The notes under the pieces were generated by a model that saw nothing but the letters and a program-made list of their open reading frames with translations, had not been told where the DNA came from and ran no database searches. Source: Candidatus Epulonipiscium viviparus (GTDB taxonomy: Bacteria > Bacillota > Clostridia > Lachnospirales > Cellulosilyticaceae). Taken from it: a stretch of DNA of 64,000 bases. A program made the position numbers and the translations under genes. This document shows, one piece after another, positions 1 through 9,606 of the stretch. The stretch lies in contig NZ_CP117982.1 in the NCBI RefSeq assembly GCF_030708075.1, positions 905,398 to 969,397 of the forward strand, in the 5' to 3' direction. Each line of letters starts with the position of its first letter. The first letter of the stretch is position 1.

Positions 1-511
1 TATGCTTGCCAGAGGAATCATTACTACCTCCGGGTCCTGCTTCTGAGCCACTAGTTAAATCTGATGCAAGCTGACGATCGTTGCGTTTTGAATTATCCGC
101 AAGAGCGTAGGGGTATTTACGATTTAGTGGTTCGGGATCTTTATAATCATAAGAAGAAAGCATTGTATCATATTGTAATGTATATCCATCGAGATCCTTG
201 TAAGTTTCTTGAAATAGGTTTTCATCAAAAGAAATATCCTTGGAAGTAATCTCTACAATAGCAGGCAAGTGACTTTCTTGGAGAGGATATAAATCACTGC
301 TATTATTTCTGATTTGCAAATTGATGGCTTGGTTTTGCGCTGGATATATATCGCCATCTTCTTCTTGGTAATAACCGTATTTATTGTACTCACTGTCGGT
401 GGTCATCGATTCCTTGACGACATCAACAATAACGGCACGAGTTATAACGGGTGTAGCAGAAGTGACCATAGCTGCCGCCATAACCATTGCTAATTTCTGA
501 CGTAGTTTCAT
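1..511 (-). CDS. Secreted protein, N-terminal part (runs off the window)
   Basis: The frame is open from an ATG at 511 to the window edge, so only about 170 residues are visible. The start follows AAGGGGGA with 8 nt spacing. The N-terminus is a signal peptide (MKLRQKLAMVMAAAMV..., then hydrophobic and ending near TPVITRA). The mature part is acidic, Asn/Tyr-rich and has no domain I recognise. It is clearly paralogous to the next gene: both share MKL(R/K)QKLAMV, KESMTT, YNKYxY and an LYxxxxSxLPxxxEI-like stretch. A stalk-type surface protein is the likely role by analogy with that paralogue, whose C-terminus carries a copper-amine-oxidase-N domain. The C-terminus of this copy lies outside the window. 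Confidence 0.75.
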   Translation of the reverse strand, partial: MKLRQKLAMVMAAAMVTSATPVITRAVIVDVVKESMTTDSEYNKYGYYQEEDGDIYPAQNQAINLQIRNNSSDLYPLQESHLPAIVEITSKDISFDENLFQETYKDLDGYTLQYDTMLSSYDYKDPEPLNRKYPYALADNSKRNDRQLASDLTSGSEAGPGGSNDSSGKH

Positions 512-887
512 TTTAAATCCCCCTTAATATTATGCGTACTAGAACTTTCTTTTGCCAAAAGCAAGTTAAAAATATAATAAAAAAATATATATGCTTTTGG
601 ATTTTCTTTGGCTTTTATATTTAACATAATTATGAGATATTCTCAATCTACCCCTAGAATTATATTATAAGCGTTATAAATAGTCAACAAAAAATGTCAA
701 TTCGTAACTATAATGTAACTAATTGTACCGATATTACACAAATAAGTCAAAAAAGTCCAAGATTTGCCATAAATATTTCATTGCTATTGCTTGATTTATT
801 GAAGTAATTTTATGAAAAAATACCATTGTACAAATTTTAAAGAAATATAATCATTGCCATATAGTGGCATAGAGACTTGATTATCAT
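512..887. other. AT-rich intergenic region
   Basis: No open frame or RNA gene is apparent. The stretch should hold the promoter of the minus-strand gene that starts at 511 and the terminator region of the gene that ends at 940. I see no confident -35/-10 pair. Confidence 0.5.
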
Positions 888-926
888 AAAAAAAGACAAA
901 AAAAGAGGGAGCAACTAATCTCCCTT
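888..926 (-). terminator. Rho-independent terminator
   Basis: Read on the minus strand, AGGGAG and CTCCCT (920-925 and 906-911) form a stem with an 8-nt loop, followed by a T-rich tract (complement of 888-904). It lies 14 nt past the stop of the 1020-residue secreted protein. Confidence 0.75.
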
Positions 927-939
927 GTGAGTTATAGTA

Positions 940-3900
940 TTAATTTTGGAATGTTGCTGTACTGGTGGCGTTGTTCCAATCTACAGTTAATCCAAGTGCT
1001 TCGGCGATTGGTCTGATAGGAGCATAGGCACGGTTATCAGAGCCGATAGTCATTGGTTCACCCATAATTACAGGAGTTCCGTTTACCATAAGAATTTTTG
1101 ATCCATGTTTAACAGTTACAAGGGTGGATCCTGGAGCTCCGATTGGCCCGTTTGTAATAGTTACGTTCATAACATTGTTTTCGTCATGACCATATGCGAT
1201 TTGCTGTTCATCTATTCCAAAGAATGTTGCAATATCACGTACACCGATCATTGACCATCCTGCAGGAGTGATATAAGGTCTGGATGTCATAGAAACACGT
1301 TGACCATTTACTGTAGTTGTGCCTGATCTAAAGTCAACAACTGTAACAACTTTAGGAGTTTCTGGTTCTGTTGCTTCGGCGCCAACGGTCAAATAATCTG
1401 CAACAGTGATATCAGATTCATCTACAAACGCATCAAAAATATCGTCTTCGTCTTTGTCATTATCATCATAGAGTTGATCATAAGTACTGTTAGAGAATTC
1501 TACAGCGTTACCACCGATATATAAGTCGTAACCGCCTCTTGGAGTGCCTGCCCAAATGTCGAAAACGATATTTTCTATCGTAATTGTACCAGGTCCGTCA
1601 TCAGATTCGTCTGTAATTTCTAGAACAAGTAAACCGTCTTCAAAGTTGGCATCAACGTCTAGTCCAGAGTTTTTGTCGGTATAAACGTCTGCATCGTCAA
1701 AGGTTTTGTTGCTAGAGCCAAGATCTTCGATAGCTAGGATAATTTCGGTGCCATCTTTGAACATTTCTTCATCAGTTTCTGTGAAGGTAATTTTGCCGGT
1801 TGATTGATCTTTGACACCTAAATTAATTAGAACAGGAGGTGCACTGACTCTAAATGAAGGTGAGACTGTTCCGATAGCAAAAGATATTTCTTCTTCTTTA
1901 AAATTATCACTTTCGATGACCATTTGCATAGTGCCTGAAACGCCTGCCTGAGCTTCTATCTCCAGTTCGAATTCGAGTTCTGACAGAATATCGTGCCAAT
2001 CGTCTTCTTTTTGGTCGTTGCTGCCAGAAAGAAATCCAATTTTTTCTAATTCATCATACATAGCGTCAAGGTCTAATATATATTCACCATCATCTTCGTA
2101 TAAGATATTATCAGGATCATTTGCTAGGTCGCCACTATCAAAATGGAATTCAACATTTTCTAAACTGCCACTGACAATGTCAGCATTAATGAAACTGATA
2201 AAAAATTCATCTCTAGAATCAATGGAGCCAGCAATGAGTTCGCCAAGACGTATTTCGATTGTACCAGAATCTTGCCCTGCAACTAAGTCGACGTCGTCTA
2301 AAACTTCAAATGTAACGTCTTCGTCGACAACTTTGGCTATGACAAATTCTTCTTCGGCTTCGTTGGCATCATCGTAATCAAAAAGACCTATATCTCCGCC
2401 CTTGTTTTTGTACTCGATATCTTCAACCTGTGTAACAGTGAGTTCGATATCGCCAAGATCAAGTTCGTCATGCCTTGACGCTATTTCTACAGGTAAATTA
2501 TGGAATTCGATAGCTCCTTCGTAGTTGCGTTGACTGTACGTATCAGTAGTATCAATAACTCGGATTAACATTTCGTTTTCTTCTACTGCCAACACTTCTA
2601 TTTGAACATAGTCTTCTTTTCCGCGTAAGCCACCACTTAATTGAATATGATTTTGAAGAGTACCAGGTTCGGAAGTGACTTTGTTGCTCTCATCTATTTC
2701 CCACTCGTCCCAGTATCTGTCGCCTTCGTTTAGAGCAAATTCTAAATTTTTGGCCTGAAGTTGAAGTAAAAATGCTCCGCCACCTGTGGTGCCACCATCT
2801 GTATCGTCATCTGGATCAAGATAAAAATCACCTTCCCAGTCTTTTCCGGTTGCAAAAAATTCGCCAGAAAATACATATTCTTGCTTCTCTTCTAATTCAA
2901 ATACGCCGAGTTTGCCGCTACCATCAACAGCTACTTGCCCTTTGCTGTTTAAATTTATGTCTATAAGATCGCCACTAACTTCTGAATTTGAACTAAGTGT
3001 AAGTTTATTAGCAAAAATTTCGTCACCGTCTACTTTGATAGATGGAGATTTACCAGTAACTGTGAATGCCATAGGTACATATACACGAGAATCTAAATTT
3101 CTGTTCATATTTTGATAAATTTCAACAGCAAGAGTTTGGTCATTGTATCTATCTGGAGATATAGTAAACTCTTTTAGATATAGTTGGCCGTTTAGTGGAT
3201 TGCTAGTAGCAGGATCGACGAAAGAAAAAGCGGTGTTGAAGCTGCCAGTATTGATGTTGCCCTCATTAGGCTTAATGATATGGGTAATCTCTTGAGGATT
3301 CACGTCTTTGATAGAAGTAAAATTGGGGCTTAATTGACTGCCGTTTTCTGTCAAATTTATATAAATAGGAACGCCATCGTTGTTTTTAGCTTCGGCGAAG
3401 AAATACGCTTCGTCAATAGATGTTGTCTTGTTTTCTGCATAGGTAGCGTTTGTTGCAGCATTATTGAGATAACGTTTTTTGGAAGCATAAGATGTAGATA
3501 CATAAGAAGTATAGTTTCCATCTTCGTCAATAGCAAAAAGTCTGTTAGGTAACCCTCCCATTTCGGCAACATAGGAGCCATCGTTATCTGCTGAAATATC
3601 TTCTACTGCAAATACGGCGTTGGATGGAATTTGGATTGTGTCATCTTCTACTAAGGTATAGTCTTCCAAATCGACTTCCTCGTTGAAGGCATCGTTTCCT
3701 TTTGTTTCGGTATAATACGTAGAGGCGAATTCGATATCTGTACCTATTATCTCAAAAAATAATGGACTACGTGCACCATACAAGATATCGTTATTATTAT
3801 TGTAGATAATTAAATTTGAAGCTTCGTTTTTTACTTGATAATCTTCTAATTTAATATACCAGTATTTATTATAGTTATCTTTGACTTGTGTGGTCATAGA

Positions 3901-4002
3901 TTCTTTATTAACTGCTAAATTGATGGCACTGGTTGTAACTGGTATGGTTGTGGCTATAGTAGTTGCTGCTAAAACCATTGCTAATTTTTGCTTTAATTTC
4001 AT
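940..4002 (-). CDS. Large secreted protein with C-terminal copper-amine-oxidase-N (stalk) domain
   Basis: Protein of 1020 residues. An upstream in-frame start would add 34 residues, but the ATG at 4002 has an AGGAGG site and begins a proper signal peptide (MKLKQKLAMVLAATT...). The body is acidic and rich in Asp/Glu with beta-strand-like segments, including a Gly/Thr-rich patch near residue 410. Residues ~890-1020 match the copper amine oxidase N-terminal domain family (PF07833): VNGTPVIMGEPM, then YAPIRPIAEALGLTVDWN and TATFQN. In Clostridia this domain is a non-catalytic stalk or wall-associated module, so I do not call it an oxidase. Paralogous to the partial gene downstream at 1-511. Probably a surface or secreted structural protein; substrate unknown. 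Confidence 0.8.
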   Translation of the reverse strand: MKLKQKLAMVLAATTIATTIPVTTSAINLAVNKESMTTQVKDNYNKYWYIKLEDYQVKNEASNLIIYNNNNDILYGARSPLFFEIIGTDIEFASTYYTETKGNDAFNEEVDLEDYTLVEDDTIQIPSNAVFAVEDISADNDGSYVAEMGGLPNRLFAIDEDGNYTSYVSTSYASKKRYLNNAATNATYAENKTTSIDEAYFFAEAKNNDGVPIYINLTENGSQLSPNFTSIKDVNPQEITHIIKPNEGNINTGSFNTAFSFVDPATSNPLNGQLYLKEFTISPDRYNDQTLAVEIYQNMNRNLDSRVYVPMAFTVTGKSPSIKVDGDEIFANKLTLSSNSEVSGDLIDINLNSKGQVAVDGSGKLGVFELEEKQEYVFSGEFFATGKDWEGDFYLDPDDDTDGGTTGGGAFLLQLQAKNLEFALNEGDRYWDEWEIDESNKVTSEPGTLQNHIQLSGGLRGKEDYVQIEVLAVEENEMLIRVIDTTDTYSQRNYEGAIEFHNLPVEIASRHDELDLGDIELTVTQVEDIEYKNKGGDIGLFDYDDANEAEEEFVIAKVVDEDVTFEVLDDVDLVAGQDSGTIEIRLGELIAGSIDSRDEFFISFINADIVSGSLENVEFHFDSGDLANDPDNILYEDDGEYILDLDAMYDELEKIGFLSGSNDQKEDDWHDILSELEFELEIEAQAGVSGTMQMVIESDNFKEEEISFAIGTVSPSFRVSAPPVLINLGVKDQSTGKITFTETDEEMFKDGTEIILAIEDLGSSNKTFDDADVYTDKNSGLDVDANFEDGLLVLEITDESDDGPGTITIENIVFDIWAGTPRGGYDLYIGGNAVEFSNSTYDQLYDDNDKDEDDIFDAFVDESDITVADYLTVGAEATEPETPKVVTVVDFRSGTTTVNGQRVSMTSRPYITPAGWSMIGVRDIATFFGIDEQQIAYGHDENNVMNVTITNGPIGAPGSTLVTVKHGSKILMVNGTPVIMGEPMTIGSDNRAYAPIRPIAEALGLTVDWNNATSTATFQN

Positions 4003-4435
4003 GTAGAAATCCTCCTTGTGGTTTGCGATAATTCCAAAATGTAAAGCCAAAAGCTGTTTATTTTTTCGGTAGGCACAAGCTGTCAATGCGTTTATGTATT
4101 GCAATCACTTTTAGCTTTGTTTGGCTTTTATATTTATATGTAGTAGGCAGAAAAAAAATTATACCTAACTATACATGGAAGTATATTCTAATTATGATTA
4201 AAAGTCAACAAACAGGAATATTTTGTAATTTGCATGTAATATATACAAACTATATTATTGCTCGTAAAACCTTGACAATAATAAATTAATCTAATTTTAA
4301 TAGTTTTGAAAAAAGATTTATGTTAAATTTGATGGTTATTGCAAGTAAGTAAAAAAAAATTTTATGAGTACAGTTATAATTGCATATTGATAGTGGGAAT
4401 ACTTATATATATAACTAATGAGGTGAGGTGTATTT
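4003..4435. other. Intergenic region between divergent genes
   Basis: AT-rich spacer that must carry the promoters of the minus-strand secreted protein (AGGAGG at 4011-4016) and the plus-strand thyA. I see no RNA gene and no structure I would call a riboswitch. Confidence 0.5.
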
Positions 4436-5262
4436 TTGAAGCAATATAAAGATTTGGTTCAGTATATTATGGATAACGGAGTTTATAAGGAAGATAGAAC
4501 AGGTGTAGGGACGATCAGTACATTTGGATATCAGATGCGCTTTAATTTAGCAGAGGGATTTCCGTTGGTGACTTTAAAGCGGACTTACTTTAAGGGGATT
4601 GCACATGAATTGCTATGGTTTTTGAGTGGAGATACAAATATAAAATATCTTGTGGATAAAAATGTTCATATTTGGGATGAATGGGCGGATGAAAACGGAG
4701 ATTTGGGCCCAGTTTATGGAGCGCAATGGAGAAGCTTTTCGGGAGTTGATCAGATTGCACATGTAATAGAAGAAATTAAGTCTAATCCTGATTCTAGAAG
4801 GTTGATTGTAACTGCTTGGAATGTCCCAGAGATAGAAAAGATGGCGCTTCCGCCATGCCATATGTTTTTTTCAATTTTATGTTTGGCATAAAAAAAAAAA
4901 AAAAAAGAAAAAAAAAAAAAAAAAAAAAAGAAGAAGGAAAACTGTCGTGCCAGATGTACCAGCGTTCGGCAGATACGTTTTTGGGGGTGCCATTTAACAT
5001 TGCGTCTTATTCTTTATTAGTGCACATGATAGCAGCTGTAACCGATTTAGAGGTGGGAGATTTTGTCCATACTATAGGGGATGCTCACATTTATACAAAC
5101 CATTTGCAGCAAGTAAAGTTGATGCTAAAGCGAGAGCCTAAATCACTGCCCAAAATTCGAATATTGCGCAAAGTGGATTCAATTTTTGACTTTAGATATG
5201 AAGATTTTGAGTTGCTAGATTACAATCCGCATAAAGCGATCAAAGCTGAGGTGGCAGTGTGA
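4436..5262 (+). pseudogene. thyA: Thymidylate synthase, reading frame interrupted by T7 and poly(A) tracts
   Basis: Makes dTMP from dUMP and methylene-tetrahydrofolate. The TTG start at 4436 follows AGGTGAGG. Frame 1 gives the N-terminal half up to the catalytic Cys141 (ALPPCHMFF) and then hits a stop at 4889-4891. The C-terminal half ([30 protein letters not shown]) continues in the -1 frame to 5262. Removing one T from the T7 run at 4865-4871 restores the conserved FQFYV motif. The A17-G-A22 tract then encodes poly-Lys where other ThyA proteins have only about three residues before GKLSC. A second +1/-2 change in the A tract is needed to rejoin the downstream frame. It is either truly frameshifted, rescued by transcriptional slippage on the tracts, or a homopolymer error. 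It overlaps folA by 4 nt. Confidence 0.85.
4865..4929 (+). repeat. Mononucleotide tracts T7 and A17-G-A22 inside thyA
   Basis: T7 occupies 4865-4871. A17 (4890-4906), one G, and A22 (4908-4929) form an almost pure 40-nt A tract followed by GAAGAAGG. Such tracts are highly slippage-prone in replication and transcription. Confidence 0.95.
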
Positions 5263-5753
5263 TAAAGATGATAGTTGCTGTATCGAAAAATGGACAAATA
5301 GGAATAGCAAATGAGCTGCCTTGGAATATAAAAGAAGATATGAACTACTTCAGAAAGATGACTACCGCCAAGACTGTGATAATGGGACGTAAAACCTTTA
5401 ACAGTATAGGGCGCCCGCTGCCAAATCGCCGAAATATAGTGTTGACTACAAATACGGATTTGAAAATAGCAGGTGTCGAGGTGGTGACAAACTTTGCGGA
5501 AGCCCTGATCATTGCAAGAGAAGAAGATGCGTTTGTAATAGGTGGAGGTCAAATTTATGAGCTATTTATGCCATATGCAGAGGAGCTGTATATAACAGAA
5601 GTGGATGTCAACATTGATGGAGATGCTGCATTTCCGGAGTATCGCAACAAATTTGTGTGTGTAGAAACAATAGAAAAATCTGCCAATGACAGTAAATATA
5701 ATTATAGGTTTACAAAATGGATTGCAGCTGATGAAGTGCCGGAGGGCCTATAG
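5259..5753 (+). CDS. folA: Dihydrofolate reductase
   Basis: Reduces dihydrofolate, the by-product of ThyA, to tetrahydrofolate with NADPH. 164 residues, the normal length for the family. Family motifs are all present: [11 protein letters not shown] at the N-terminus, [12 protein letters not shown] with the catalytic acidic residue, [18 protein letters not shown] (NADPH site) and [12 protein letters not shown]. The start is GTG at 5259, overlapping the thyA stop (GTGTGA); an ATG at 5268 is the alternative. The overlap implies translational coupling with thyA in a two-gene dTMP/folate operon. The end overlaps by 6 nt the converging ispG fragment. Confidence 0.93.
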   Translation: MIKMIVAVSKNGQIGIANELPWNIKEDMNYFRKMTTAKTVIMGRKTFNSIGRPLPNRRNIVLTTNTDLKIAGVEVVTNFAEALIIAREEDAFVIGGGQIYELFMPYAEELYITEVDVNIDGDAAFPEYRNKFVCVETIEKSANDSKYNYRFTKWIAADEVPEGL

Positions 5754-5894
5754 TAAACTTTGGAACTCTTTGCAAAAAGTAGTGAATAGCTCGTCTTCGG
5801 GTACTTTGCGGATGATTTGACCCTTTTTAAAAATAATTCCAGAGCCGTTTCCTCCCGCAATGCCGATGTCTGCCTCGCGCGCTTCACCAGGTCC
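5748..5894 (-). pseudogene. ispG: 3' fragment of ispG (4-hydroxy-3-methylbut-2-enyl diphosphate synthase)
   Basis: On the minus strand, codons from 5894 to the TAG at 5750-5748 read GPGEAREADIGIAGGNGSG, then IIFKKGQIIRKVPEDEL and a short tail. This is the C-terminal end of IspG/GcpE, the [4Fe-4S] enzyme of the MEP isoprenoid pathway. Homology stops abruptly upstream of GPGEA, where VVN should precede it. There is no start codon and about 85 percent of the gene is absent. The fragment sits head-to-head with a MATE gene that has also lost its 5' part; the junction is at about 5895-5898. Confidence 0.75.
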
Positions 5895-5897
5895 ATA

Positions 5898-6866
5898 GGT
5901 GAACAATATTTACGAATAGTTTGCATTGGATACATATTTGCATCAATTTCAAACTGCACTGTTATGGCATTTCGATCTGTTCAAACTGTAAAAATTTCGA
6001 TTGTAATATATGGTGCTAGTCTATTAGTAAACGTATTTTTTAACTGGCTGTTAATTTTTGGAAATTTAGGAGCCCCCGAATTGGGTGTAATCGGCGCGGC
6101 AATTGCAACTGTCATTGCTCGCATCACAGAGTTTATCATCTCAATTATATTTATCAAATTTTTTGACACCAAAATTAAATTACGTTGGGATATTTTTAAA
6201 AGAGCCGATAAATCGTTGCTTATAGATTTTATTAAGATTACAAGCCCTGTTGTTGTAAATGAACTTATTTGGTCTGTCGGCAGCGCGACGATGTCTGTAA
6301 TAGTTGGCAGAATGGGCACCGAGGTTGTTGCCGCCAACAGCATAGCCAACGTCGTCAACCAGTTTATGACCGTCTTTATATACGCCTTATCCAGCTCCGC
6401 ATCTGTAATTATTGGCAACTCTATCGGCGAGGGTGCATACAAAAAGACCAAGGATGCTTCGTTTACTATACTGTTATCTATCACAGTACTCGCTGTTATT
6501 TCTGGTTGCCTCGTTTTCATATCTCGTCCATTTGTCGTGGATTTTTATAATGTTTCTGCAGCAACCAAGAGCTTTGCTATGGATATTATGCTAGTAAACT
6601 CAGTCATCATCGTCTTTCAGGCATTGGCAAATACTACTAACGTCGGAATGTTGCGAGCTGGTGGAGATAACACCTTTGTACTCATCAACGACGTAATATT
6701 TATGTGGCTGGTAGCGCTCCCACTTGGCTTTGTCAGTGCATTTGTATGGAAACTACCAGTCATCGCTGTATTTTGCATTATTCGTGTCGATGAAGTTTTA
6801 AAATCAACTTGCGCGCTAATCAGGCTACTAAGCTTTAAATGGATTAACAACGTAACTCGCGATTAA
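5898..6866 (+). pseudogene. MATE-family efflux transporter, 5'-truncated
   Basis: From GEQYLRIVCIGY onward (5898) this matches the second and larger part of MATE (NorM/DinF-type) Na+- or H+-coupled drug antiporters. It includes an LRxV-like segment, the NWLLIFGNLGAPELGVIGAA motif and about eight membrane helices. The first ~100 residues and the normal start are missing. The in-frame ATG at 5817 lies in antisense ispG sequence and has no ribosome-binding site, so I reject it as the start. The last helices and the C-terminus (VTRD) look intact. A deletion between two originally divergent genes explains the structure. Confidence 0.75.
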
Positions 6867-6874
6867 CCTCACAA

Positions 6875-7165
6875 CTAAAAGGAGCCTTCTCTTTCGTTTG
6901 CAGAGCTTACAGAAGATATGGCTCCTTGTTTTATTTCCTCAACCTCTTCTTTTTTTGATCTAGCCCTCTCACCTAAGCTTGTTGCAATAGTCACAGCTGC
7001 TGCCAAGATCATCGATGCGACCGCTCCTATCACTGCCACCACCAATGCAATCAATCCTCCCAGTACTGCAAATACTATGGATAATCCCACCGATACAATA
7101 GCAATAACAGTTGGGGCTGCCGCTATTATTACCAACAACATCACTATTACTTCTAACACTTTCAA
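6875..7165 (-). CDS. Small hydrophobic membrane protein, unknown function
   Basis: About 96 residues. Residues ~3-65 are nearly continuous hydrophobic sequence rich in Ala, Val and Ile, enough for two membrane helices. A charged tail (GERARSKKEEVEEIKQGA) and a Ser-rich end follow. The start is TTG at 7165 directly after the gltX stop, or GTG at 7159, which is better spaced from the GGAG at 7171-7174 inside gltX. It is therefore the last gene of the coaBC-coaX-gltX operon. I do not recognise the family. Confidence 0.6.
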   Translation of the reverse strand: MKVLEVIVMLLVIIAAAPTVIAIVSVGLSIVFAVLGGLIALVVAVIGAVASMILAAAVTIATSLGERARSKKEEVEEIKQGAISSVSSANEREGSF

Positions 7166-8806
7166 CTACTCCTTAATAAACTCGTTAAATCTTGATAAAA
7201 CTTCTTTCTCTCCCAAAATTTGCATAATTACAAACAAGTCTGGCGTATTAATTCGATGCGTCAATGCCACTCTCACGGCACCCGCCACGTCCTGAATCAT
7301 TCCTTTATACTTTTCTGGATTGCTCTTAAACTCTTTCTTATTTGCACAATAGCCAATCTCTGTCGCAAAATCTTTGAGATGGTTAAACCACTCCTCTTGC
7401 GACTGATGCGTATGCACATAGGCTTTCTTATATTCCGCAATGATCTGTCTTGCTTGCTCCATCGTTACGCCTTTAGGCAACTCCGTAGTTGTCTCTTTTG
7501 CAAAAATTTTATCAAATAGGTACACAACTTTTTCTCTAACTTCACTCCACTTTGCAAAATCTTTTCGCGGCTTTGCGGTATCCTTGTCAATTGCAAAAAA
7601 TTTCTTTAGCCCCGCTGCATTAGCGACCGCCAATTCATACATTTCTGGATCGTATTTTTTTGCCCATGCAACATATAGCGCATACATCTCGTCTCCACTC
7701 ATTCTAGAGATGATCTCACGGCTTACATCGTCCAGTTTTATAATGTCAAATAAAGCTCCACTCTTACTCATCTTATTTAATGCTACAGGAAATTTATGGT
7801 AGTCTTTATCTTTATTCTCGGCTCTCCAAACTTCGTAGGTTGAGTTGATGATATTCAGCAAATATTCGATTACGCAAACAACTGGGTAACCTTCCTCGTC
7901 GTAGTATGTCACCGCACTTTCTGGGTCTTTACGTTTCGAAAGCTTGCGTTTTGATTTGCCATCCATCTTCATGATTGTTGGAATGTGCGCATATTCTGGA
8001 CGCTTTAAGCCCAGCACCTCAAATAGCTCCAAATGAATCGGCAGCGACGACAGCCACTCCTCTCCTCGGCTAACTATTGTGGTCCCCATCAGCGCATCGT
8101 CTACAACATGTGCAAAATGATATGTTGGAAGCCCATCTTGCTTTATAATTACCACATCTTGATTATTTTCAGGAAAAGAAGTTTCGCCCTTAATTAGATC
8201 AACAAAATGTTCTCTCTCTCCATTGCCTGCAGATTTTAAGCGAACAATATACGGCGTCCCTGCTTCTATCTTTGCAATTGCTTCTTCTGGTGATAAATTT
8301 CTATACTTAGCATACTCGCCATAATATCCTGGAGTAATTTTTTTCTCGATCTGATTATTTCTTAGCTCCTCTAGTTCTTCTGGCGTCGCAAAGCATGGAT
8401 ATGCCTTTCCCTGACGCACTAAATCTTTTGCAAATGTTTGGTAGATCTCTTTGCGTTCACTTTGCTTATATGGTCCATAGTTGCCCTTATATGTGGAATC
8501 AGTCTCCTGTCCTTCTGCAAAGTCTATTCCATACTTATGCATTGTGGCTATTGTGTCCTCTATTGCCCCCGCAACTTCTCGCTTTTGATCAGTATCTTCA
8601 ATTCTCAGGAAAAATATGCCATTGCTTAATGCTGCAACTCTCTCGGCCACCAATGCTGCAAACACTCCGCCAATGTGCTGAAATCCTGTTGGGCTTGGAG
8701 CGTATCTGGTTACTTGTGCCCCTGCCGGCAAATCTCGTTTAGGGTATTGAAAATCCTCTGGTTTTTTATCTATATTCCCAAACATTATATCTGCTAATTT
8801 ATTCAT
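7166..8806 (-). CDS. gltX: Glutamyl-tRNA synthetase
   Basis: Charges tRNA-Glu. 546 residues, class I. The HIGH-type motif is [12 protein letters not shown] and the KMSKS-type motif is [14 protein letters not shown]. The early segment [20 protein letters not shown] is typical of the clostridial GltX variant. The ATG at 8806 follows AAGGGAA with 9 nt spacing. It lies 17 nt after coaX and is followed without a gap by a small membrane-protein gene. I see no T-box leader, consistent with transcription from upstream genes. Confidence 0.95.
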   Translation of the reverse strand: MNKLADIMFGNIDKKPEDFQYPKRDLPAGAQVTRYAPSPTGFQHIGGVFAALVAERVAALSNGIFFLRIEDTDQKREVAGAIEDTIATMHKYGIDFAEGQETDSTYKGNYGPYKQSERKEIYQTFAKDLVRQGKAYPCFATPEELEELRNNQIEKKITPGYYGEYAKYRNLSPEEAIAKIEAGTPYIVRLKSAGNGEREHFVDLIKGETSFPENNQDVVIIKQDGLPTYHFAHVVDDALMGTTIVSRGEEWLSSLPIHLELFEVLGLKRPEYAHIPTIMKMDGKSKRKLSKRKDPESAVTYYDEEGYPVVCVIEYLLNIINSTYEVWRAENKDKDYHKFPVALNKMSKSGALFDIIKLDDVSREIISRMSGDEMYALYVAWAKKYDPEMYELAVANAAGLKKFFAIDKDTAKPRKDFAKWSEVREKVVYLFDKIFAKETTTELPKGVTMEQARQIIAEYKKAYVHTHQSQEEWFNHLKDFATEIGYCANKKEFKSNPEKYKGMIQDVAGAVRVALTHRINTPDLFVIMQILGEKEVLSRFNEFIKE

Positions 8807-8823
8807 GATTTAAAATTCCCTTC

Positions 8824-9603
8824 TTATAATTCTTCTTTCTTATTTTTATCGTATATAATTTGTAATCCTTTGTGCGTCAAATATTTATCATGGAGATCAA
8901 TCATATCAGTTTCGCTTTGAATAATTCTGCCAAGGCCTCCTGTAGAAATAATAGTCATGTTGTTACCTAGCGCTTCTTTAGCTTTCTTCACAATATATTC
9001 TACCTGGCCAATATACCCATAAACCAGCCCTCCTTGCATACTAGCGACCGTGTTTTTGCAGTCTAAAATACTTTTTGGCTTCTTGATCTCTATAACAGGA
9101 AGTTGCGCCGCTCTCTGAGACATCACCTCCGCCGAAATTCCTATCCCTGGCGTAATCAGCCCTCCTATAAATTCTCCCTTTTCGTTGGTAATGTCATATG
9201 TCGTGCTGGTTCCAAAATCTATTGCCATACATGGGCCACCATAAATATTGAATGCCGCAACGGAGTTTACTATCCTATCTGCACCTACCGCCCGAGGATT
9301 ATCCGTTCGTATTGCAATGCCCACTTTTAGACCTTCCCCAACAATATATGGCATCTTGCCTAGATATCGTATGATGCTATTCTTTAGGCTAAACATCACG
9401 TTTGGAACAACAGAGCACACAATTACATCTTCTATATCTTTTACATCTATGCCATTACTATGAAGCATCTGAATTATAGTTACGCCATACTCATCAGAAG
9501 TCCTCGCCTGCTGTGTTGTCATTCTAAAGCTCCAAATCACCTGATCCTTTTTCATTAGTCCCAAAACGATGTGTGTATTTCCTATATCTATTGTAAGTAG
9601 CAA
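8824..9603 (-). CDS. coaX: Type III pantothenate kinase
   Basis: First step of coenzyme A synthesis: phosphorylates pantothenate, with a monovalent cation requirement known for this family. 259 residues, ASKHA fold. Visible motifs are DIGNTHIVLG (phosphate 1), GADRIVNSVAAF, DFGTSTTYDI and GGLITPGIGIS. The start is TTG at 9603 with GGGAG 7 nt upstream, only 3 nt after the coaBC stop, so the two CoA genes are coupled. Confidence 0.94.
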   Translation of the reverse strand: MLLTIDIGNTHIVLGLMKKDQVIWSFRMTTQQARTSDEYGVTIIQMLHSNGIDVKDIEDVIVCSVVPNVMFSLKNSIIRYLGKMPYIVGEGLKVGIAIRTDNPRAVGADRIVNSVAAFNIYGGPCMAIDFGTSTTYDITNEKGEFIGGLITPGIGISAEVMSQRAAQLPVIEIKKPKSILDCKNTVASMQGGLVYGYIGQVEYIVKKAKEALGNNMTIISTGGLGRIIQSETDMIDLHDKYLTHKGLQIIYDKNKKEEL

Positions 9604-9606
9604 TGC

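Noticed and set aside
940-1350. Copper amine oxidase enzyme
   Set aside because: Only the N-terminal stalk-type domain is present, without the catalytic domain or the topaquinone Tyr motif.
5817-5897. ATG at 5817 as start of the MATE gene
   Set aside because: The codons 5817-5894 are antisense to the ispG tail and share nothing with MATE proteins; no ribosome site precedes them.
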